Made by a program: the position numbers and the translations under genes. A stretch of 35,737 bases of DNA from JAEUKQ01 sp964414755 (lineage in GTDB: Bacteria; Pseudomonadota; Alphaproteobacteria; JAEUKQ01): the NCBI GenBank assembly GCA_964414755.1, contig CAYPXH010000014.1, positions 1-35,737 on the forward strand, given 5' to 3'. The notes below the pieces were generated by a model that did not search any database, had not been told where the DNA came from, and saw only the letters and a list, made by a program, of their open reading frames with translations. Shown here piece after piece: positions 1 to 10,200 of the stretch; positions within the stretch are counted from its first letter, which is position 1, and the number at the start of each line of letters is the position of its first letter.

Positions 1-95
1 GTGGCTATACGAAAAAAATGTACATCCTGAGCAACAAGAGTTGCAGCGGTTGTAAACAACCAACCGGTTAAAAGAAAAATATTTCTTATAGCCAC
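1..95 (-). CDS. TAXI-family TRAP transporter solute-binding protein, N-terminus only (partial)
   Basis: Only the first 31 codons lie in the window; the gene runs off the left edge. Reading leftward from a GTG at 93-95, the peptide has a basic start (AIR), a hydrophobic stretch (FLLTGWLF), and a probable cleavage site after LVA. It then continues QDVHFFRIA, which resembles the mature start of TAXI-type periplasmic receptors (usually FFRIGTG...). Such proteins feed small carboxylates or amino acids to TRAP permeases. There is no stop upstream for many codons and no clear Shine-Dalgarno site at correct spacing, so the start is uncertain. The family call rests on about ten mature residues and is tentative. 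Confidence 0.45.
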   Translation of the reverse strand, partial: MAIRNIFLLTGWLFTTAATLVAQDVHFFRIA

Positions 96-300
96 CCTAA
101 AAGGCTTGGAAAGGTTAGAAAAAAATTGGCACAAAGCTTTCCACCCTGCCCCCAATCTTGATAAACACCTTCCCCAATATGTTACAACCCACGTCATTTT
201 TATTATCATACAAAAAGTAAATCCTAGCTATCACTATATAACGTTATAAAATTTTCCGAAAGATAAAATTTGTATTTTTCTTAAAATTTTTTTAATAACC

Positions 301-1707
301 TTATTTTGATGACCATGTTTGAAGAATTTTTAGTGCCTGCTCGATAGTCTTTTGTTTGTTTTTATCGGTTATGTGCTGAATATCTTCGCCCGATAACCAA
401 CCGATAAATTGTTGCACAAAACGTACTGCAGATTCATGTTGTTGCCGACAGGCCGCAAGAATAAAAGCTAAAGATTTTTCAGGACTTTGCGGCACCACCA
501 AACCCACTCTCAAATCAAGACCATAGGCATATTGTGCGGCAGAATTACCGCTGATTGCCTCAACATATCGTTCTATAACATAATCGGGCATACGGTAGGT
601 AGAAGACCATTTTTTGACTTGCGCTACAAAATCTACTGAGTTCGCTAAAGGCAGGTTTTGGCTATATTCTTTAATTAAATATTTGATCTTCGCGGAACTT
701 GGATCTTTCAGTAGTGCAATATTAAGTAAAATCATAATTTCATCCGGATCATGTAGCTTCAAGTATATAGGGTTATGCATTTCTTGGTACAGCAAACGTG
801 CCGCTAAAATTGGTGCCTCAGGCTCTCCTTGCTCTGTAGCTTGATATAACCATATTAATGCCTGCAACCACCCCTCCCTAGTTACCACTCCATTTTCTGG
901 CACAGTATTCCGCGCAGCATTCAATCGTGCCCAAGAGCTGCCCAAATTGGCAGCTTTAACCAACTGCTGATAAGCGGCTTCACGTTTTGGTGTGCTACCT
1001 TCCCTTAAGCTTTGTATTGCTACATCGGTCATTGCTTCGGGATGCCCCAGTTGGGCAGCTTTTTCAAACCAAGATTGTGATTCATCCAGGTCATTTAGAT
1101 TAAAGTAACTGATTCCGATAAGATATTCGGCCATACCACCAGGTTGATTGGTTGATTTTTGTAATTCATTAATTGCACTCTTCCAGGAAGATTTTTGATA
1201 CGCTTGCAAAGCTATGCGCCAAAGCTGCAACCAATTTGTGCTTTGATGAAGATATAAACCCCTGGGAGCAGATAATTCCCCTTGATCATAATGATTGACA
1301 AATAGTCGTACGGGTCGATCAGAACCGAACTTAATCTCGTAAATATCAAGAAGTCCGCTGTCCAAAATTCCATTCGATGTTTCAAAAGGGCAGCATGAAC
1401 CAACACGCCGCCAACGGATTGGCGTGTTTACCACGTCCGCAAACATATACTCTTGAATAGGGCTTAGCCATTGAAGATATATTGCCAACCGTTTTGACAT
1501 CGTTAAATTATTATCGTGAAAACCACCTAGCCTCACTGGGTATCCGGGTGCATAACCATATTGCCAATCTGTTGCCTGATCACGAAGGTTATTAGGCTGG
1601 TCATGTACAGGTTAGGCCAAAACAGAAAATGAGCCTGTAAGTCTCATCCAAAAAATAACAAGTAAAATAGTGCTGTGAAAGTTATTTTCTATCATTGGCA
1701 TCATCAT
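301..1707 (-). pseudogene. Secreted Sel1/TPR-repeat protein gene interrupted by an in-frame TAA
   Basis: The long open part (301-1536) encodes about 411 residues with Sel1/TPR-like helical repeats, for example YLIGISYFNLNDLDES.SWFEKAAQLGHPEAM and later AAQYAYGLDLRVG. Reading upstream in the same frame there is no stop until TAA at 1612-1614. Beyond that stop the frame continues as a convincing signal peptide from an ATG cluster at 1693-1707 (MIENNFHSTILLVIF...SFSVLA), which ends exactly at the stop. After the stop come PVHDQPNNLRDQATDWQYGY and then the open part. Neither the GTG at 1536 nor the ATG at 1500 has a visible ribosome-binding site, so an unexported shorter protein is poorly supported. 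I infer a nonsense-mutated export gene. Sequencing error or stop readthrough are alternatives. Confidence 0.6.
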
Positions 1708-1882
1708 GAAGACAAAAAGGTTATTAATGGTATAAAGGGTAATATAAACGAATGAACATTATAATGCCCATTTGCTAAGGTCATCACGGTTTACGCGTGA
1801 CCAATTTTCTTGAAAGATATAGGTGCGTAGAGCGCAGAAAAATTTTATATCAAGATATAATTGGAAATATTAATTTATTTTC

Positions 1883-3043
1883 TTAGTTTGCAGCCTTTAA
1901 CATTACTTTAACTTCACCTGTACGTCCGGCACGAATCTGAAATTGTGCCTCGCCCCGCCAAGAGCCGCTTTGGGCAGTAACAATATAGTTCCCCTCTCTT
2001 AAAGGAACGCGCGGCATATGCCCACGCGCCGAGGCAACCACACGCGATTTATCGGACCGTGGTCGAATTTCCCAATTTATTGATGATGCATCAATGGTCT
2101 GGCTGGGTAAATCCGCAACTAAATTGGCTTCTCCTGCATAAAAATTAAGAATATATTGGTATACTGCTTTTTCACGAACAGGCACAAGTAAATCGGCCGT
2201 CATATTGTTATAAGTAGCCCTGAGAACGTAATTACCGGCTGGAAGTGAAAATTCATGCCGCGCCGAATCAGAACGGCTAAAAATTTTCTGCGCAACTGTT
2301 TTCGTAACCGGATCATTTTGATAAACTTCCCAAACAACACCAGAAGTTACAAAAGGTGCTCCGGTATAGGGGATCATGCTAACTTTAACACGTCCGTTTG
2401 TTAGTGGGTCACCCCGGGATTCTGAAAACACTGGCTTATTCTGCCCCATTATTGCGGCATTTGTAGCTGGAAGGCCTGAAACAGGCTGGTTATTCCGACT
2501 GTTTTGGCTACTCTGACTATTTCTTGCAGTCTGAGAATTATTATTTTTTAATATGGGCTTTTGTGGGGGAATATTTATTGAAGACAATAATATTGGTTTT
2601 TCTACTTGCGGTTTCACAGGAGGGAAGGATAACCGTGTTAAAGGTACTGAATTTGTCTTATCCTGTTGCGCAACATCTATCCCTGAAGACATGCTTATGG
2701 TTAGCGGGATCAAACTATACTGACCAACCGATAAAAAAAGGTTATAGGATGTTTTAACTAGCATAATTTGTGGTATTGAGAAAGTTTTTATGTGCGCCGT
2801 CTGCCCCAAAACATATAACATAAGCGGCTGAATATTAAAAGCATCGTGCCCATTGGCATTATTGTCGACATTTCGCGATAAGATCGTGTCTTCAGGTGAT
2901 AAAACATGGTTTTCTACATGGTTAATATGGTCATTTGTCGATACACCTGGCACATTATCTGTCCAGTTCACCAATAACAAAATGGTCGATAACAGAATAA
3001 TAGTACAAATTGCGGTTACCAGGTACGTTCTTTTAAGAGCCAT
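1883..3043 (-). CDS. Membrane-anchored protein with two C-terminal beta-sandwich-like repeats, function unknown
   Basis: 386 residues. A single N-terminal hydrophobic segment (about residues 7-27, LVTAICTIILLSTILLLVNW) suggests an inner-membrane anchor with the rest periplasmic. Residues about 150-215 are a low-complexity Pro/Asn/Gln/Ser linker. The C-terminal half holds two related units, about 217-305 and 306-386. Each has the pattern W-E-(V/I), then a polar stretch, then L(P/R)(A/E)GNY(V/I)(L/V)(R/T)A, typical of small beta-sandwich domains of the PEGA/carboxypeptidase-regulatory kind. I do not recognise a specific family. It is transcribed divergently from the sulfate transporter operon across a 311-bp gap. 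Similar repeats occur in uncharacterised alphaproteobacterial proteins, but no function is claimed. Confidence 0.7.
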   Translation of the reverse strand: MALKRTYLVTAICTIILLSTILLLVNWTDNVPGVSTNDHINHVENHVLSPEDTILSRNVDNNANGHDAFNIQPLMLYVLGQTAHIKTFSIPQIMLVKTSYNLFLSVGQYSLIPLTISMSSGIDVAQQDKTNSVPLTRLSFPPVKPQVEKPILLSSINIPPQKPILKNNNSQTARNSQSSQNSRNNQPVSGLPATNAAIMGQNKPVFSESRGDPLTNGRVKVSMIPYTGAPFVTSGVVWEVYQNDPVTKTVAQKIFSRSDSARHEFSLPAGNYVLRATYNNMTADLLVPVREKAVYQYILNFYAGEANLVADLPSQTIDASSINWEIRPRSDKSRVVASARGHMPRVPLREGNYIVTAQSGSWRGEAQFQIRAGRTGEVKVMLKAAN

Positions 3044-3221
3044 AAGACAAAACCTATATCTAAAATATATCGACAGTTGTAGTGGACATTAGATGATGTC
3101 ATTTTCATATTACATAATTTTACTGTCACTTTACAAAAAGCCTTATACATAATTCTTGTAATAAAATGAAGATATTTCTTGATCATAGCCTTAAAAAATC
3201 TATCCCAGCTAAAAAAAATAA

Positions 3222-3236
3222 TGCTATTCAATAGCA
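3222..3236. promoter_or_regulatory. Perfect 7-bp inverted repeat, candidate operator of the sulfate ABC operon
   Basis: TGCTATT-C-AATAGCA is a perfect inverted repeat with a one-base centre. It sits just upstream of the best -35 element for the sulfate transporter operon, where an activator would bind. The 311-bp gap between the divergent genes (3044-3354) otherwise holds the promoter and AT-rich sequence, with no open frame that looks coding. Which protein binds is unknown; a LysR-type sulfur regulator is a guess. Confidence 0.35.
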
Positions 3237-3240
3237 CGTT

Positions 3241-3271
3241 TTGATGTTTTTGTGACCTTAAATTATATACT
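3241..3271 (+). promoter_or_regulatory. Sigma70-like promoter for the sulfate ABC operon
   Basis: TTGATG at 3241-3246 and TATATA at 3264-3269 (17-bp spacing), or TATACT at 3266-3271 (19-bp spacing). It lies about 85 bases upstream of the start of the binding-protein gene, and directly downstream of the inverted repeat at 3222-3236. Confidence 0.4.
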
Positions 3272-3354
3272 AACTTTACCTAGGCATTGTTCTTTGCTAG
3301 CATTCTTACTGCACTTGATATTGTAAAAAAATGTGAGGAATCGTGAGGTTTTTT

Positions 3355-4404
3355 ATGCGCTGTAAACAACAAAGACCAATCAATTTTATCAAAAAATTTG
3401 GGCTTGGTATAGCTTCCTTTATATTGTTAACATTTTTAATATCAGGTGGGTATGCCCAAACGCAAACAATACTGAATGTGTCTTATGACCCCACCCGTGA
3501 AATGTACAGGGCTTATAACGATCTTTTTGCAAATTACTGGCTCAATACAACTGGTACAAAAGTGCGTATTACCATGTCTCATGGGGGCTCAGGTGCACAA
3601 GCACGCGCAGTAATTGATGGGTTACAAGCCGATGTTGTAACTTTAGCGCTTTCCTACGATATTGATATTATCGCTGAAAAAACCAATCTAATTCCGGCGG
3701 ATTGGCAAAAACGCTTAAACCACCGAAGCGCACCTTATGTTTCAACGATTGTCTTTCTTGTTCGCCAAGGCAATCCAAAAAACATCCGTGATTGGAATGA
3801 CTTAATTCGCCCAGGTGTCAGCGTGATTACCCCTAACCCCAAAACATCTGGGGTCGCGCGTTGGAACTATTTAGCTGCTTGGGGTTATGCCCTGCTGCAA
3901 CCGGATGGAAGCGATGAGAAAGCAAAAAGCTTTATTGGCAAGCTTTTTGCTAATGTACAAATACTTGATACCGGTGCTCGGGATGCAACCAACACCTTTA
4001 TCCAACGTGGAATTGGTGATGTGTTAGTTACATGGGAAAATGAAGCTTTACTTGCCCTGCAACGCTTGGGTAAAAATCAATATGAGGTTGTAATACCTTC
4101 AATGAGTATTTTAGCAGAACCAACCGCTGCACTTGTAGATGGAAACGTTGATAAAAAAGGCACCCGGGGAGTTGCACAAGCTTATTTAGAATATTTGTAT
4201 AGCCCTGAGGCTCAAGAATTATTGGCGCAACATTATTATCGGCCAACGCTTGAGTCCGTAGCTAAGAAACATCAAAATCGCTTTCCAAATTTGCAATTAT
4301 TTACAATTGATCAAATATTTGGTGGATGGCATAAAGCAACATACCAACATTTTGTTGAAGGGGGCATTTTTGACCAGCTATACACACCACAAAAACGAAA
4401 ATAA
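3355..4404 (+). CDS. Sulfate/thiosulfate ABC transporter periplasmic binding protein
   Basis: About 349 residues from the ATG at 3355, which has GAGG six bases upstream; an in-frame GTG at 3343 is possible but less well placed. The N-terminal signal peptide ends near GGYAQ. The mature part starts ILNVSYDPTREMY, and carries SHGGSGAQARAVIDGLQADVVTLAL, TPNPKTSGVARWNYLAAWGYAL and VTWENEALLA, all hallmarks of the Sbp/CysP family that binds sulfate or thiosulfate in the periplasm. It is the first gene of an operon with both permeases and the ATPase. Length is normal for the family. Sequence alone does not separate sulfate from thiosulfate specificity, so no Sbp or CysP symbol is assigned. Confidence 0.93.
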   Translation: MRCKQQRPINFIKKFGLGIASFILLTFLISGGYAQTQTILNVSYDPTREMYRAYNDLFANYWLNTTGTKVRITMSHGGSGAQARAVIDGLQADVVTLALSYDIDIIAEKTNLIPADWQKRLNHRSAPYVSTIVFLVRQGNPKNIRDWNDLIRPGVSVITPNPKTSGVARWNYLAAWGYALLQPDGSDEKAKSFIGKLFANVQILDTGARDATNTFIQRGIGDVLVTWENEALLALQRLGKNQYEVVIPSMSILAEPTAALVDGNVDKKGTRGVAQAYLEYLYSPEAQELLAQHYYRPTLESVAKKHQNRFPNLQLFTIDQIFGGWHKATYQHFVEGGIFDQLYTPQKRK

Positions 4405-4438
4405 CATTAATAAAAACACACCACAAGAAGGAAATATC

Positions 4439-5278
4439 ATGGCGCATCTTATCCAAAATCGGCAACGCCATATATTACCTGGTTTTGGTTTGAATATGGG
4501 GGTTATGTTATTTTTTGTTGGGTTGTTGATTGTATTACCACTTGCAGCACTTTTTATGCACACGACAAATATTAGTTGGTCAAAATTTTTAGATATTGCT
4601 CAAGACGAACGTGTACAGTCAGCTCTAAAGTTAAGTTTTTCATCCGCAATTATTGCAGCTTTGATCAATTTATTTGCGGGCATTATGGTTGCTTGGGTCC
4701 TAGTACGTTACAATTTTATTGGCAGGCGGTTATTTGATTCGCTTATTGATTTTCCGTTTGCTTTGCCAACGGCCGTAGCGGGTATGACCTTAGCCAGCCT
4801 ATACGAACATAATGGCTGGCTCGGCGGGTTATTGAACAGTGTGGGGATTCAAGTTGTGCAAACACAAGTAGGAATAGTTTTAGCACTTGTTTTTATTGGT
4901 TTTCCATTTGTTGTAAGATCGGTGCAGCCCGTTCTTGCTGATATGAATCAAGAAATTGAACAAGCGGCCAAAAGTCTTGGGGCAAATGGTCGCCAGTTTT
5001 TCTGGCGCATAGTGTTACCGACTATTTTACCAGCAGCCCTTACCGGATTTAGCCTGGCACTGGCACGTGGTATTGGCGAATATGGCTCGGTAATTTTTAT
5101 TGCAGGTAATATTCCTTATGTTTCAGAAATTGCCCCGTTGTTGATTGCAATTCGTGTTGATGAAGAATCCGGATACGAAAGTGCAGCGGTGATTGCCATT
5201 TTAATGATGATGATTGCTTTTATACTATTACTGTTGGGTAATTTATTACAACGATGGACACGTTTTTACCAAAAATAA
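4439..5278 (+). CDS. cysT: Sulfate/thiosulfate ABC transporter permease CysT (CysU)
   Basis: 279 residues from the ATG at 4439, which is preceded by AGAAGGAA at a good distance. A longer in-frame reading from 4307 would overlap the binding-protein gene by nearly 100 bases and adds no conserved sequence. Several membrane segments are visible. The permease EAA loop is present as EQAAKSLGANGRQFFWRIVLP...LTGFSLALARGIGEYGSVIFIAGN, the characteristic CysT/CysW signature for docking the ATPase. Family length is about 275. It pairs with CysW to form the inner-membrane channel for sulfate import feeding cysteine synthesis. Confidence 0.93.
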   Translation: MAHLIQNRQRHILPGFGLNMGVMLFFVGLLIVLPLAALFMHTTNISWSKFLDIAQDERVQSALKLSFSSAIIAALINLFAGIMVAWVLVRYNFIGRRLFDSLIDFPFALPTAVAGMTLASLYEHNGWLGGLLNSVGIQVVQTQVGIVLALVFIGFPFVVRSVQPVLADMNQEIEQAAKSLGANGRQFFWRIVLPTILPAALTGFSLALARGIGEYGSVIFIAGNIPYVSEIAPLLIAIRVDEESGYESAAVIAILMMMIAFILLLLGNLLQRWTRFYQK

Positions 5279-5344
5279 TATAAAAAGCTTTTCTAATAAC
5301 CGAACATGTCGTTATGATGGTTCTTCGACTTTCTGGAAGCGCAT

Positions 5345-6172
5345 ATGGGCCGTATATTACTAATTACTGTTACCGTTATATTTTTACTGTTTTTGTTGAT
5401 AATGCCGATTGCTTTTATCATGATCGAGGCAGTTGGAAGTGGTTTACAACCTTATGTCCAAGCAATCGGTAATCAGGCAACACTGCATGCTGTGGTGCTA
5501 ACTATCCTAGTAACAGCTGTCACGATTGTGATTAATGTTATAGTCGGGTTAAGTGGGGCGTGGCTAATTAGTAAATTCTCGTTTCGTGGTAGAACTTTTT
5601 TAACGGCATTAATCGAATTACCATTTTCTATCTCGCCTGTTGTAGTCGGTTTTCTATTTATCTTGCTTTTTGGGTATAATGGATGGTTTGGGAAATTGCT
5701 TGATAGCTACGGCATTCAAATAGCCTTTGCCGTTCCAGGAATTATTCTTGTTACCGTTTTTGTAACTTTTCCCTTTATTATTCGTGAATTAATCCCGTTA
5801 ATGCAAGAACAGGGAAAGGATGAAGAAGAAACAGCCTTATCACTTGGTGCCAGGGGTTGGAGTATTTTCTGGCACATTACGCTGCCAAATATTAAGTGGG
5901 GGTTGTTATACGGCGTTATTTTGTGCCTGGCACGCGCCATGGGAGAATTCGGTGCGGTTAGCATTATTTCCGGAAATATCCAGGGCGAAACCGACACTTT
6001 AACCTTACATATTAAAAATTTATATGATGGATATTATTATAACGAAGCTTTTGCCGTATCGTCTTTACTTCTGATCGTGGCTTTAGCAACTTTGTTGATA
6101 AAGTCCTTTTTAGAATGGTCATTTAAACCCAAAACCAAATATAAAACCAAAACCACCTTGAAAAAAACATGA
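5345..6172 (+). CDS. cysW: Sulfate/thiosulfate ABC transporter permease CysW
   Basis: 275 residues. It has an N-terminal hydrophobic helix and further membrane segments. The EAA loop reads EEETALSLGARGWSIFWHITLPNI, followed by CLARAMGEFGAVSIISGNIQG, diagnostic of CysW. The next gene starts inside its last codon (ATGA, 6169-6172), so translation of the ATPase is probably coupled. A 66-base gap separates it from cysT, with GGAAG shortly before the ATG. It is the heterodimer partner of CysT. Confidence 0.93.
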   Translation: MGRILLITVTVIFLLFLLIMPIAFIMIEAVGSGLQPYVQAIGNQATLHAVVLTILVTAVTIVINVIVGLSGAWLISKFSFRGRTFLTALIELPFSISPVVVGFLFILLFGYNGWFGKLLDSYGIQIAFAVPGIILVTVFVTFPFIIRELIPLMQEQGKDEEETALSLGARGWSIFWHITLPNIKWGLLYGVILCLARAMGEFGAVSIISGNIQGETDTLTLHIKNLYDGYYYNEAFAVSSLLLIVALATLLIKSFLEWSFKPKTKYKTKTTLKKT

Positions 6173-7272
6173 TTAATATTGAACAGATAAATAAAAGTTT
6201 TGATCATGGCCGCATTCGCATCTTAGAAGATGTTAATTTTTCAGTTCCCAAAGGCCAGCTAGTTGCATTACTTGGTCCATCAGGCTCTGGAAAAACCACT
6301 TTGCTTCGATTAATTGCAGGGTTAGAAAACGCAGACAGTGGAACTATAGAGCTTGAAGGCAAGCCTGCCCAATCCAAAACGATTCAGCAACGCCAAGTTG
6401 GCTTTGTTTTTCAGCATTATGCATTATTTAGGCATATGAATGTTTTTAACAATGTGGCCTTCGGTTTGCGTGTAAAACCCTGGTTCAAACGCCCAAAACG
6501 CAAAATTATTCAGCAAAAAGTTCAAGAATTACTGGAACTTGTCCAAATTCATGAGCTGGCGAAACGTTATCCATCACAACTATCCGGCGGGCAACGACAG
6601 CGGGTAGCACTGGCACGAGCCCTAGCGATCGAGCCAAAAATTCTGCTGCTTGATGAACCTTTTGGTGCTTTAGATGCCAATGTACGGCAAGAATTGCGAA
6701 TCTGGCTGCGCAAATTACATGATCAGATGCAATTAACAACCCTTTTTGTAACACATGATCAGCAAGAAGCTATGGATTTAGCTGACCGAATTATTTTGCT
6801 TCAGAAAGGCAAATTACAACAAATAGATACACCAGAAAACATTTATGAAAAACCAGCAAACTTATTTGTCTACCAATTTCTAGGTTCTTTTAACACTATT
6901 CGCCTGCCCGTCAATAACTCAAGCATTAAAATCGGCCACCATGTTTTTCAAGCTGACCAACAAATTGCCAACTTTGATATCGGGATATTTTATATCCGTC
7001 CCTATCATTTACGCCTTTTATCACAAAGCCAGGCCAACACAGCACATTTTTATGCTTCTGTCCAAGGTATTTTATTTAATGGTTCAATCATTAAACTACA
7101 AATACAACCCCTAGACTATCTTAGCGGTATTTATGAAGTAACAATTTCACCATCCGACTATCATGCTCATCATGTTAAGAATGGGGCAATATACCCGTTT
7201 GCCATTCAAGAACTTGCCTTTTTTATTACACCACAGCAACCACCAATCACTTTTAAAACCAGTGAGTCATAA
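6169..7272 (+). CDS. cysA: Sulfate/thiosulfate ABC transporter ATP-binding protein CysA
   Basis: 367 residues. Walker A is GPSGSGKTT (about residues 36-44), the Q-loop is FVFQHYALF, the ABC signature is LSGGQRQRVALARAL, Walker B with D-loop is ILLLDEPFGALD, and the switch histidine is in FVTHDQQEA. A C-terminal regulatory extension of about 130 residues follows, as is common in CysA. Its start overlaps the cysW stop by four bases. It powers sulfate uptake from the cytoplasmic side. The operon ends 16 bases from the convergent putA stop, and no hairpin terminator is visible there. Confidence 0.94.
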   Translation: MINIEQINKSFDHGRIRILEDVNFSVPKGQLVALLGPSGSGKTTLLRLIAGLENADSGTIELEGKPAQSKTIQQRQVGFVFQHYALFRHMNVFNNVAFGLRVKPWFKRPKRKIIQQKVQELLELVQIHELAKRYPSQLSGGQRQRVALARALAIEPKILLLDEPFGALDANVRQELRIWLRKLHDQMQLTTLFVTHDQQEAMDLADRIILLQKGKLQQIDTPENIYEKPANLFVYQFLGSFNTIRLPVNNSSIKIGHHVFQADQQIANFDIGIFYIRPYHLRLLSQSQANTAHFYASVQGILFNGSIIKLQIQPLDYLSGIYEVTISPSDYHAHHVKNGAIYPFAIQELAFFITPQQPPITFKTSES

Positions 7273-7288
7273 TACCCTAATCATTAAA

Positions 7289-10200
7289 CTAATCTGATCC
7301 TTGTGCCAACAGCCCATGGTTTCCGCCGGCCGCTGTAATATCAACACTAACAAGACGCTCGGTTGCGAAGCGCAACAAATAGTTAGGACCGCCTGCCTTA
7401 GGCCCCGTGCCCGACAACCCCTCGCCCCCAAAAGGATGAACACCTACCACAGCACCAATCATACTCCGATTAACATAAACATTTCCAACACGACAATGTT
7501 CCTGTATGTAATCGATAGTACTTTGAACACGGCTGTGAATACCTAATGTCAGACCATAACCTGTTGCGTTAATGTCTTTTATAACATGGTCCAGTTTGCT
7601 TTTATTCCAAGATACCAAATGCAAAATAGGTCCAAACACTTCACTTTGTAATATATCAGCCTTTGACAGTTCCGCCAGGGTTGGTGGGAAAAAATGTCCC
7701 CCAGGTAAATCTTTTTGTATAGTACATGAATACAAAATATGTGCATTTTTTTCTAAGTAATGAAAATGTTGGTTTAACTTGTTAATTGCGGTTTCATCAA
7801 TCACGGGGCCTATATCGGTTGTTAAATAGGCAGGATGACCAATACGCAATTCCTTCATAGCTCCGGTCAGCATGGTAACTAAACGTTCTTTAAGTTCTTC
7901 CTGAACAAAAACCACCCGACATGCTGAACAACGCTGTCCGCTTGACTGAAAAGCAGAAACAAGCAAATCACGAACGACTTGTTCAAGCAGCGCCGACGAA
8001 TCAACAATCATGGCATTAATACCACCCGTTTCAGCAACTAGTGGAACAATTGCACCACCACGATTTGCTAAACTACGATTAATTGCTTGTGCCGTCGCCG
8101 TTGACCCAGTAAAAACAACCCCACTGACCAAGGGATCTGCGACCAACCTAGCACCGATATTAGCACCACCAATGATAAGGTGCAGGATTGAACGGGGGAC
8201 ACCAGCTTGATACAACAAATTTACCGCAGCATATGCAATTAATGGTGTCTGGGGAGCAGGTTTAGCAAGCACTGCATTACCGGCGGCCAGGGCAGCAGTA
8301 ATCTGTCCTATAAAAATAGCTAGGGGAAAATTCCAAGGCGAAATGGCAACAAAAATCCCCCTGCCATGTAATGATAATTCGTTCTTTTCACCAGTAGGTC
8401 CAGGCATTAATTGGGATTTGGCAAACAACCGACGCGCTTGGCTAGCATAATACCGGCAAAAATCGATCGCTTCCCTCCATTCAGCAATCGCATCAACCAT
8501 GGTCTTTCCAGCCTCACAAACTAATAATCCAATCAGCCGTGGTGCTTGTTTCTCTAGAAGATCAGCGGTTTTTTCTAAACAAACTGCACGCGCTTCTGCA
8601 CCCTGCCTGCTCCAGCTTATTTGTGCATGATGTGCTGCATGGAAAGCTTGCTGGATTTCGTGCTCTTGTTGTTGCTTGGCATAACCCAGTAAATGCTTAA
8701 CATCGGCAGGACTAAAAACCTTGTCAACACCTGATTGAGAAGCGAAATCAGCATTTAAAGGAAAAGAATTAGCAAAATGAGCAATCTTTTTTTCTAGATC
8801 TTGGCTAGCAATTGTATTTGTCACATCAATTCCTTTCGCATTTAAACGCTCTGATCCGTAAATAAAACGTGGTATTGGCAATTTTGGGCTTCTTTTTTTG
8901 TCCCAGGCACGAACTTGCTGGATCGGGTCAGAAACAAGCTGCATGGCCTGGCGGTCTCGATCAAAAATTTGGTTTACAAAAGAACTATTGGCTCCATTCT
9001 CAAGCATACGACGCACTAGGTAAGGCAACAAATCTTGATGTGATCCAACTGGAGCATAAATACGCACGGGAATTTTAGGGTAATCCTGCCGTACACCGCG
9101 ATAAAGGCTTTCGCCCATACCCTGTAGCCGCTGAAATTCGTATGATTCGGTTCTCTTAAGCTGTGCGAGATGAATAATAAAAGCTACTGTATGCGCATTA
9201 TGGGTTGCAAATTGGGGAAAAATGCAATCTTGTGCAGCAAGTAATTTTTCGGCACATACCTGATATGATAAATCCGTTGCTGCTTTACGGGTAAAAACAG
9301 GGTAATCGCCAAGACCCTTTTCCTGCGCGCGTTTAATTTCTGTATCCCAGTAAGCACCCTTAACAAGCCGAACCATTATTTTGCGCCCAGCCATGCGTGC
9401 ATTCTCGATAAGCCATTCTATTGTTGGCAAAGACCTTTTTTGATATGCTTGAACAGCCAACCCCAATCCTTCCCATCCCTGAAGCCCCGGGTGGTGAATT
9501 AAATGCTGAAATATCAGCAACGATAGTTCTAAACGATCGGCTTCCTCGGCATCAAAAGTTACGTGAATCTGTGCGGCCTTGGCGCTAGAGCAAAGATTCA
9601 GTACTATTGGTATTAATTCGTGCTGTATGCGTTGTACTTGGCTTATTTCATAGCGAGGATGCAAGGCTGACAGTTTAATGGAAATACCCGAAGATTTCTG
9701 ACAACCCTGACCTTTAGATACTTTTGCAATTGCGTCAATTGCTTGTTGATAAGCATTTTTATAACGCTCTGCATCAGCAGCTGTTTTTGCCCCCTCGCCA
9801 AGCATATCGTAGCTATAGCGGTCCCCCGCCCGAATATAGGGAACAGCCCTTTTTAATGCGTCATGAATATGATGGCCCATAATAAATTGTTGGCCTAATG
9901 CACGCATTGCTTGTTGCAAGCAGAACCGAATTAATGGTTTTATCAACTGAGCTACAGTAATCTTTACTAAACCCAATGGGATGGAGCTGGATTTTTTTTG
10001 ATGAACCGGTCGATAATTTAAATAACGTGCCACCGCCAGGCCAAGGCTAGCAATATTTACAAGTGCTGACCTGGATTTACCAATATGGCTCTGCCAATTG
10101 CCTTGTTGCAATTTGTCATAAATAAGCAAGTTGGCTGTAGAACGATCTGGTATACGCAACAAAGCTTCAGCTAATGACAGCAAAATAACGCCGTCAGCAT

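Noticed and set aside
237..248. 12-bp palindrome TATAACGTTATA upstream of the TAXI-type gene
   Set aside because: Short and AT-rich in an AT-rich gap; no promoter can be placed relative to it with confidence.
1779..1802. Imperfect inverted repeat (GGTCA...TGACC) downstream of the membrane-anchored protein gene
   Set aside because: The stem has unpaired bases and no following T-run on either strand, so a terminator call is not supported.
4307..4438. N-terminal extension of the CysT reading frame by 44 codons
   Set aside because: It overlaps the binding-protein gene, shows no permease similarity, and a good ribosome-binding site precedes the ATG at 4439.
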